Assembly: GCA_032622095.1 (NCBI GenBank)
Contig: CP136061.1
Span: 234,234,944 to 234,298,943 of the forward strand
Length of the DNA stretch: 64,000 bases
Reading direction: 5' to 3'
Source of the DNA: Siphonodentalium dalli
Taxonomy: Eukaryota > Mollusca > Scaphopoda > Gadilida > Siphonodentaliidae
Below, one piece after another: positions 55,930 through 64,000 of this stretch (position 1 is the first letter of the stretch; each line of letters begins with the position of its first letter). The notes beneath the pieces are model-generated. The model made no database searches. It worked only from the letters and a program-made list of their open reading frames with translations, and was not told the DNA's origin. The position numbers were made by a program, and so were the translations under genes.

Positions 55930-56196
55930 TGGGGGGGGGGCTTTGCTTCTTGCTTCGGAGGAATCCACCCCATGCACGTATGCAAACATCCATCGTGCAT
56001 GGGCAGATAGTATTATACTTACAACCTCACAAACCCTACAAACGCTCTTCGGCGGATTTACAGCATTCAAAAGTGGGTTGTAGGAGTTCAAGTCTTCCCG
56101 GATATCATCCCAAACTCCAAACTTGTGTGTTGAGACTCAATGACCGACGGCGCGCTGCGAACCCATGTCAACACGCTAACCACTGGACCACTGATG
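55930..56196 (-). mobile_element. Second tRNA-headed SINE
   Basis: Reverse complement begins CAGTGGTCCAGTGGTTAGCG (A box TGGTTAGCGTG) and has B box GGGTTCGCAGC, resembling a tRNA head, with about 200 bp of body to a C run at 55929-55938. Different family from the neighbour. No target duplication seen. Confidence 0.65.
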
Positions 56197-58003
56197 ATTG
56201 CATATAAAATAGCGGAAAATTACCGAAACGTAGATCGTCGTGTGAATCCACACTGAAATACGATTTCGTTATCTCGTTGTATAGCTTTCATTATTTCACT
56301 GTAGCTCGTCTGCGGTTTAAGCGAGCGCGAATCAATACACATAGTATACATACCCCACTCTGTATGTTGTTCAATTTGCTGTACTGTTAAAAGTGAAAAC
56401 ATCGCATGATTTAGCAACTTTGAACATTAACAAGGCGCATTTAATAAAAAGAAATCATTTAGTTTTTTGCTTGAATACCTGAAACATCTCATTCGTGTCT
56501 GGAAAGAAATATTTCCTATGACAAAAATAGATCCACCTACATTTTCTCCATCAGAACTCTACATCAAAGAGTCTATAGACTCCTTCGGGACCTACATTGA
56601 CTCCTTTATTTGGGTATTTTTACTTATAATTGGGAAGTTTTATCATTTTTGGTTCGTGCGAAGACCTCTTTTTATCGTGCGGGAAAAGAGAGACATTCAA
56701 AACGCGATTTCGTAACTCGACGCAATATGCTGAATAGCCTAACCTTCAGCCGAGTTCCGGGTCAAATACGACGAATGACGTAACACAAAACAAAACGCAT
56801 TTGTTGACACCGTTTGAAGAGTTTATTATTACATAAAATGATCGTTATTGATTAATTATTGATATTTATTGTTGCATATTGGCTGCTATCAATATTTACA
56901 CAAATAATATTAATTATTTCTTATAATTGCTTCTTTGGTCAACATTGACTATCGGAAATTGAAAATGAAAATATGCCGCTGAAAACAATTTAATCGATAT
57001 TAAAGTCTCATCCTTTCGGCAACATGGAATTGGTTTTAATTACTTAAATGATTAATATAGTAATTTGCCTTTTATCTGTGATGAAATGAGAAATGGTAAT
57101 TGTCTTTTTTTGCTAACATTAAATAAAATAAAATAAATTAAGTAAAATACAGTAAAAAAAATTTTTAAATTATTGTTTATTACATTTTTGCGCACGTTGG
57201 CATCTCTCTGAGTGCATTCTAGTTTGTTGAGCGGTTTGTATTCATCGGTTCAGTAACGAGTATACTCAACAATGACAAAACGTTGATTAAAAGTTCTAGG
57301 AACAATAACTATATTTAAAACACTGTGCATATATAATGGTAGTCATTTCGAGATGTTTAATCTACGTTTCAACATTATTTTTGGATCTATAAATGCAACA
57401 TTGAGATGGGAGGAGTTGCTGGCCGATTGGTATGTCGGAACGTCATAAGTTCTCTAAAGAGTAAACATATTGAGGTCGGGTTTCTAATTTCATTGACACC
57501 ACAAACAATCCAGACACGTGGGCCATATGAATCAAATATATCACAGAATAATTTAATATATTCCAAAAGACCATTTTCGGATACTATATCGGGAATTTCA
57601 TAAGTGTCCAGATATTACCAAATCTAATTCGGTCTCTGATTCTGGATATAGTTCAGTTTCGAGAATTATAACAACACATTATTACTAGCCAACTCCTTTT
57701 ATTAACTGAGAAATCTACATTTTTCAGTCAACTGTTGAGAAAAATCAACGGTTGTTGAGCGATTCCACTTTCAGTGTTGAGTCAAAATTTTACTCAACTC
57801 ATTGAGTAGAAATAGTTTACTCAACGTTTTGCTCAACGTTGCGCAGCTGTGGAGTGTATACGTGTTGAGTAAAATCTTACTAATCGAGATTTAGATTACA
57901 TGCGACTCAATTAACATTATATATAGATCGAAAATTAATTAAAATTAAAATTGTAGACTGAGAGCATATGACTCGTTGCAAGACAATAATTATTTTTAAT
58001 CAA
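56197..58003. other. AT-rich spacer, no gene recognised
   Basis: 57725-57900 is rich in ACTCAAC/GTTGAGT motifs in both orientations (at least eight), possibly an eroded hairpin element. Otherwise nothing. Confidence 0.45.
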
Positions 58004-58209
58004 TATGCGACGAGTTCTTAGTATATGCTGGGTTCTTTCAATAGCGTTCACCATCCTTATATGTCGTATATCTTCGATTTACAGTTGTTCAGTTAATACT
58101 TCCGGCACACCTTTATGTAATTACAGAAAGACAAGAGATATCCGCGTGGCATAACAAGATTAACCATCATTCTGTTCAAACGCAATCATTCATATATATA
58201 TGCCACAAG

Positions 58210-58469
58210 ATGTTAATAACACTGTGTTTTATTATCATGGCATTCGGTGTGGAATGCGGGGAGATAGACCAGAAACCGATGATCCCCTGGGAAACTTCAA
58301 GACACCTCGTGGATTTGTTGCTTAAGCTTGATGATTACAGGATACCGCCACCTCAAGCAGACGTTGAGATAAGCATCAACATAACCATCGCAGCCATTGC
58401 AGATTTCGACGACATGACACAGACTCTTTCTACTTTGTTGGAATTGCAAACATCATGGACTAACCCAAG
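58210..58469 (+). CDS. Probable first exon of a Cys-loop receptor/AChBP-like gene (partial)
   Basis: ATG followed by a 17-residue hydrophobic leader (MLITLCFIIMAFGVECG). Then SRHLVDLLLKLDDYRIPPP, reminiscent of the N-terminal helix and YD..xRP turn of nicotinic-type ligand-binding domains, and VEISINITIAAIADFDDMTQ with LLELQTSWTNPR, reminiscent of strands 1-2 and the W.DPRL segment. The frame runs to a donor AACCCAAG|GTAGAT. No following exon with the expected LxW or Cys-loop segment was recognised before the window ends, so the gene is partial or continues across a long intron. Identity is by pattern only. Confidence 0.5.
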
Positions 58470-58819
58470 GTAGATATTTTGATCCCAACATTTCAGCGAA
58501 TTATATTAACCTTTAAATTTTTATTATTGACCAATTGAAAGGATGGGGCTCACACAAAAAATTCAATATCGAAGTTGAGCAGTCAGAATACACAACACAT
58601 TGTTTGAGTAATCGACGTTTGCCCAAACCAAGACTTTCTTTTGAGTACAAATATATTTGAACGCACATTTCTGAGTCTACACATGAACGTCTGTATACTC
58701 CAGGACAAACAGTGTGCGTTCTCCCTTTCGGGATATATCTGTTTTACCCATTTGTTCGGCATGATGTCATTTTAACTTTTCTGAGACAGCACACGCATAG
58801 GCTAGGTCGGCTTCACACA

Positions 58820-58975
58820 TAGAGGATCTCAAACGAGTCCCCAGTTATATCGAAGTTTACAAAACGAGTTCAGTAAATTATGTCTGAACCGAGCCTCGGA
58901 CGAGGTCCGGATCTAATTTACTTGACGAGTTTTGTAAATTTTACTATCAATTGTGGACGAGTTGAAGATTCTATT
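58820..58975. repeat. Foldback related to 29479-29630
   Basis: AGAGGATCTCAAACGAGTCC at the left is partly mirrored by GACGAGTTGAAGATTCTATT at the right. The centre is GAGCCTCGGACGAGGTC. More eroded than the intron-1 copy. Confidence 0.5.
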
Positions 58976-59750
58976 TATTACTTGATCCAAAACCTCCCTG
59001 AAATCCATAAACGTACTTAAATGGGACAAGAAACTAAAAGCGGATTCAATAAGTTGAGCCGGAAGTTTGTCCGCGGGTTCGGTTCCGCGTAAAGAAATAG
59101 TGCCATATAAATAACACGCTTTGAGGTATTCAATGAATTAAATTTAATGGAATATTTGTCCAAACTAAATCAACTATATAGTCACAAACATAAATTTAGC
59201 TTACGAATATAAACAGACGATAAGCGGGAAGTCAAATGTCACGTTTCCGCGTAACAATACATTTCAGTACATGTGGCGCTATTTCCTGTTATACAACGGT
59301 CGCTGAATACCGATATTATAGAACGGGTTTATACACAAGAAGAAGGGTCGGATCATGTAATCAATACAGAGTACGCGTAACTGTGCAGATCAAGCAGAAT
59401 TTGAGTAATAATTATCCTCATATAAGAACAAATATACAATACATACCATGGATGGTGTTCGCTCATCGTGGTGGCAGGTACATATTTTGGTTCATGTGTT
59501 ATCCCCGACCCACGAGAATTGAGTAAACTATAGCCTTACCATACCTTCATTATTTCAACAGTTTGAACATTTGAGATAGGAGCATCCTAAATATTGTGCA
59601 CATTGGGCATCTTGCCCAATTCGTAACGCCTTGGTGTGAAAACACCAGCCAATCGGGTCACACGCACTCTCTGTCATTTAACGTCAAAACGCGGTGGTGG
59701 TAGCCACCAGCAAGTTATCTAATATACATGTAGATTACACGATGGCGAAA
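58976..59750. other. Spacer, no gene recognised
   Basis: One open frame of 96 codons (59236-59526) has no recognisable domain and starts at a Met in AT-rich DNA; not called as a gene. Confidence 0.4.
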
Positions 59751-59758
59751 TGTATTTG

Positions 59759-60920
59759 CAGGGATGTGGCTAGAGGGTCTCCGCTGGGGGGTGTCCACCT
59801 TGGGAATTTCCAACTGCACCCCCCCCCCCTTGAGTCGGAATCACACCAACACAACTTTTTGCATAATTTCATTTGCACCCCCCCCCCCCTTGAGTCAGAA
59901 TCGCACCAACACAACTTTTTGCATAATTCCATTTGCACCCCCCCCCTTGTACCTCATGCTCAGGCCTAATTTCCTATATATTCATAAGCCATGCTTCTAT
60001 TTTCCCAGTATGAGAACATTAAGATATTTTAACCTGAAAATTGCCCCAAAAAAAAACAACTAGTGATCTAATTCCAGACAAATGCACACAGCTGCCGACA
60101 ACAGACCAGGAAACACCGGGCCGACCATGGTTGTTTGGCCCGGTGTAAGAGAAAATTTTGAAAACTATACAAGAAAATCGCAAATCCTAGCATCTAGACT
60201 GGCCTCAACTGAAGCTTTCCTAGTGTTGGAAATTTCAAACCTCATGCTCCCCCTCAGGTTGGAAAATTCTTCAACCGATGACCATTTATGTCTACAAGTT
60301 TGACCAAATGTAGTAAAATATTGTTTTGCTAAACTAATTAGCAGTTTTGTATTGGCCATGTGGATGGGGCAATGACACACCGGGCCGACCATGGTTCGGC
60401 CCGGTGTGCGAAAATTTTGAAATCTGAAAAAAAAAATCGCAAAATCCTAACATCTAGACTAGCCTCAAGCCTTCCTACTGTTGGAAATTTCAAACCCTTA
60501 GGTTGGAAAATTTCCAACTGATGACAATTCCAATGACAATGTTGACCAATTGTATGACAATATTGTTTTCTTAAATTAACTAGAAGTTTTTGACTGGCCA
60601 CGGGGGAGGGACCAGGACACAAGCTTTCCAAGTGTTGGAAATTTCCAACCTGTCACCCCCCTAAGGTTGGAAAATTTCCAACTGATGTCCATTTCTGTCA
60701 AAAAATTTTACCAAAAATAGGAACATATGCAAATATTGGTCGAAAAACAATAAATTCCCCCCAATAAATTGTTTTATAATCAAACTACAAGAACATTTTC
60801 AACCTATTGTTGGTGTGAAATTTCGTTGTGGCAGGTATGAAATTTCCAACTATTGAAAATATAGCTCTCTGCTGGGGGGCGGGTGAGACACCCCACACCC
60901 CCCCTCTAGCCACATCCCTG
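59759..60920. mobile_element. 1,162-bp hAT-type non-autonomous element
   Basis: Ends are CAGGGATGTGGCTAGAGGG and its exact complement. TGTATTTG flanks both sides exactly (59751-59758 and 60921-60928), the 8-bp duplication of hAT. Inside: C runs, a 62-bp doublet (59812-59940), a 265-bp doublet (about 60110-60300 and 60378-60540) and at least seven TTGGAAATTTCCAAC-type palindromes. No transposase. Confidence 0.9.
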
Positions 60921-60928
60921 TGTATTTG

Positions 60929-61557
60929 GCTCATAATCATCCATATTTATACAATTTAATCATGATATCATATCTCTAAAGTCATTTCTGTAGAGCCCCA
61001 CTCTTGATATCTACACGCACAATTTCAATGCATAGTGTCATATGAAAGTGCATGTATTAGAGACAAAACTGGTTCCTAATTAAAGAAGTTCTGAAGAAAT
61101 CTCCAGATCTTTATATTCTATGACAAACTGCGACATTTCTCTCAGAATAACACTATCAAGATTTGCCGTCGTGTTACATCGACAGTTCGAACAAATGGAT
61201 GTTGATATTAAATGAAAGGCTATATTATAATTAAAATTTACTATTAGTACATTATTTTAATTTGAGTGATGATCGAATAACGTATACATTATATCACAAG
61301 GTTACCCGAAGTGAAAGACAATGAGTGGATTATGGTGTGTGTGCTTTCTGCGAGTTAGTTTGAATGGACGTATACGCAAGAAAGGGTGCAATATTTATTA
61401 GTATAAATGTTTATAATAATTTCTATGTAATTTTGATTAATGAAAACTTTTTTTTTAAACGATATAGTTGTAAGACGCGGGTGTTTTCCAGTTGACCGAC
61501 TACCCGGTCGGTCGGGAGTTGATGGATATATGTGACCCGCCATATCAAATCCAGTCG
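60929..61557. other. Spacer, no gene recognised
   Basis: AT-rich, nothing recognised. Confidence 0.4.
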
Positions 61558-61559
61558 TA

Positions 61560-61961
61560 AGTCGGGATTTTTTTACCCTGTGCCAATGCATTCTCTTATA
61601 TATGCGAGTCGACCATAGGTCGCCTCGCATATATAAGAGAATGCATTGGCCTAACAATTTTTTATCATTTTTTTTAAATAAACGTTTCTTACAATTTTTA
61701 GGACATAAAATAAAAAAAACATCCATTACCCTACAGGGACCCCCACACAAATATAGAAGCATATAGAATAGTGTCGTCTGCTCATGTTTGTCTGGGACTC
61801 TGTATGGGTGAAATTATAAAATTGTTAAAGAATACAAGAAAAAATTATTAAAATTGTAAAAAATTGTTAGGCCAATGCATTCTCTTATATATGCGAGGTG
61901 ACCTATGGTCGACTCGCATATATAAGAGAATGCATTGGCACAGGGTAAAAAAATCCCGACT
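61560..61961. mobile_element. Hairpin MITE with different ends (AGTCGGG, TA flanks)
   Basis: 402 bp. The outer inverted repeat is AGTCGGGATTTTTTTACCC and its complement, with TA outside both (61558-61559 and 61962-61963). The interior has the same two CCAATGCATTCTC...GAGAATGCATTGG hairpins as the piggyBac-like MITEs, but TTAA and CCCTTTACCCAACA are absent. Confidence 0.75.
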
Positions 61962-61963
61962 TA

Positions 61964-62580
61964 GTATCGGCATGCTAATATCGATGCGTTAGCAGCTCGG
62001 ATTGATTCATCCTGAGCGAGAACGGACAACCAATGTCTTATAACGTGGGTAATAATGAGATAAAGCGCATTAGAGATAATTTACTGTGGAATGCGCTATT
62101 TAAATTTGCCCATGACTCCACCAGTTAATAATGTCGGCTCAGACCACAGTAGAGCCAGTAGTCGCTGACATGCTACTAAAGACGGTTTGGCGAAACTCAC
62201 GGATAGAGTGAGTATGCATGGTGTCATAATATGTTGAGGGTCACACGTCATCAATTTATGGGCACGTTTTAAATGTACAGTTTATAGGTCCTAACAGTCA
62301 CAAATTTCTTCGGTTTGTGCCAACACTTCATTTACAAAGAGTCAATTGGTTTTGTTGTATCACACATCCATCACTTGTCAAGCCTGGGGACAACTTTCCT
62401 CAACTAACCGATTGAATATAGAACATTACAGTCATTTTACTATAAATGGATAAACATAGTCATAATTATATCTGCATGGGTGTTGCGAAACATCCCTATG
62501 ACACGGTGGGGAATCACGTGGTTTCGATGTTGGTGAGCACCACGCACTCATTTTGCTAACGCACACACAAACACATAATA
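61964..62580. other. Spacer, no gene recognised
   Basis: Nothing recognised. Confidence 0.4.
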
Positions 62581-64000
62581 TACAAGAAAACCATAGTCAG
62601 AAATGGTAACGCCACCAAGATTATAGTATTACATATAAATAGAAATTATAAAAAATACATAAAATATTTTGATAACAATTGCGTTTAAACAAGTAATCCT
62701 TCAAATTATTACTAACAAAGCAAGTAAACGACTGTGGGGTCACTCAACAGATTATAAAGACTTGGACTTAGTATACTGTAAATACTAAAATTTAAATGAA
62801 ATAATTAAAAGATAAAATTTAGCAAGTAGTAAAAGTTAATTTTCTCATTTAATTTTTTTTTTTTTGGTTAAATAAAGCAATAATTTAAATGTAACATTTG
62901 GTTTTTAAAAAATGATTTACCGTGGCTCTTCCAATAATTGCGCGACTGACCTGGTCAATTGTTCTTAAGAAGTTGTTTTGAGAATTACTATGGAGGGAAA
63001 TAGTTATGGCTGTGGCTTCGCAAGTAATTAACTTGGTGACGTGATGTTAACAAATCTGAACCCCAGTAAACCAAGGACGCTCCATACCAAATATAAGGTA
63101 AATTAATAATTCTTTAGAAGTTGTTTTAAGATTTACTATGGAGGGAAATAATTGTGGTGCTGGCTTCGCAACTATTTGACATCATTGTAACAAATATAAA
63201 TATTAGTCACTCAGGCAATAGATGTATCTATTCTGTATATTAAGTTATTGGGTCTTACGTGTCTTGAGATGTCTAAATAGTTTTCGATGGACAGATCGCA
63301 CAAGGGACCCACGCCAATCTTCTGTTGGGATTCCAATTGTTGGCTTATTAAATATGCACATATGCTTAAGATACAATCGCGCGCGAAGCACGCTCCCGTA
63401 AGTCGGGTTTTGGATCCCAGTTAATGAAAATATCATTGAAATAATCGGTTTCCCCCAATAAACATCCATGTATTCAATATACATGTTTTGGAGCAGAATT
63501 AGGCAGTCCATATTGGACGTCATCATGGAATTTATTTTGTTTTGTTTTAATTTTCACACATATTTATTAGTTATGTGGATGGAGTTCTCATTAAACCTCA
63601 CATCCTTATTTTGGTTACAGTAATGCCCAAAATAATTGACCACTTAACCACATCAGACTTATTGGTAATTTTTCAGGATTTAAAATCCTGAAAAATTACA
63701 AATAATTCTGCTCTGGTTAAGTGGTCAATTACTTTGAACATTACTGTATGATGATTGAGTTATCATCAGTGTTCGCGCTGTCGGTAGCCAAATTAGCCAA
63801 TGGCTAATCTTTTTCGAATTTGGCTAATAAAAATTTCATTTGGCTAAAATTTTGGCTAAAATTTTGTTGACCCCCAAATGGAGACTGGAATCATGAATTT
63901 TTGGCAAGTGGGTTTTCAATTCTGTGATGTGAACGATCTAGTCCGAAAACATCATATACGTAAGTGGGAATATATCGCCGACTGTACAAAGGGAAACCCG
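62581..64000. mobile_element. Composite repeat, second copy (runs to window end)
   Basis: Begins ATACAAGAAAACCATAGTCA and follows 44756 onward with few differences to about 63770. It has an extra about 95 bp (62841-62935) including a T run, and lacks the second mariner-type MITE before diverging. After 63770 a GGCTAA-rich stretch follows that has no counterpart in copy 1. Confidence 0.75.
63618..63746. mobile_element. Palindromic mariner-type MITE, 129 bp, third copy
   Basis: TA-flanked CAGTAATG...CATTACTG, the same length as the two at 45713 and 45888, at the equivalent place in the second composite repeat. Confidence 0.82.

Noticed and set aside
58004-58152. 47-codon ORF with hydrophobic start (MRRVLSICWVL...)
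   Set aside because: Short, unrecognised, no supporting splice or repeat evidence; could be chance just upstream of the 58210 exon.

Overview
The window reads as AT-rich nuclear DNA from an invertebrate animal. A mollusc or close lophotrochozoan is most likely, judging by the intron-split secreted gene, the RUDI/Meta-like SINE with a TGATTGAT-type tail, and the mixture of Academ-, hAT-, piggyBac- and mariner-like elements. There are no operons, no prokaryotic signals and no convincing functional tRNA or rRNA gene. Most of the 64 kb is interspersed repeat. The species call is inference.

Host genes. The clearest is a six-exon plus-strand gene (28679-42500). Its exons join in phase at consensus GT/AG sites to give a 251-residue secreted protein: signal peptide, bacterial-type SH3 (SH3b) domain, then a zinc DD-peptidase domain of the M15/Hedgehog fold, with SRHYRGEAVD and ESGTHVHC motifs. 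It looks like an animal peptidoglycan hydrolase (endolysin-like effector). Its introns are full of transposons. A second, partial gene begins at 58210: a likely first exon of a Cys-loop receptor / acetylcholine-binding-protein-like protein, with no second exon recognised downstream.

Layout. 1-1930: nothing recognised except AAAGAGCGT motif pairs. 1930-4030: 5'-truncated, frameshifted jockey/CR1-like LINE on the minus strand. 4034-5830: CGTGGTCA repeat and a piggyBac-like hairpin MITE. 7825-8160: BED zinc finger remnant. 8500-15490: GC-rich tandem units and four partial copies of one modular repeat. 16284-16905: minisatellite. 20240-20990: LINE tail and hAT-related debris. 21584-27609: a 6.0 kb Academ-like DNA transposon with 17-bp perfect terminal repeats, flanking TAT, an XPG/FEN-like nuclease and a CXC cysteine cluster. 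28109-42500: the SH3b-peptidase gene and the elements inside it. 42552-43190: hairpin MITEs. 44256-48670: CR1-like LINE tail split by a 3.4 kb composite repeat. 49628-55197: a LINE with two intact ORFs, preceded by a 5S rRNA-like segment. 55566-56196: two tRNA-headed SINEs. 59759-60920: hAT-type MITE with a perfect 8-bp target duplication. 61560-61961: another hairpin element. 62581-64000: second copy of the composite repeat.

The strongest signals are the SH3b/Hedgehog-fold peptidase gene, the nearly complete Academ-like transposon, the nested-hairpin MITE family whose core sits inside two different kinds of ends, and the 5S-like leader ahead of an intact LINE. All calls come from reading sequence; no alignment, domain or expression search was run.
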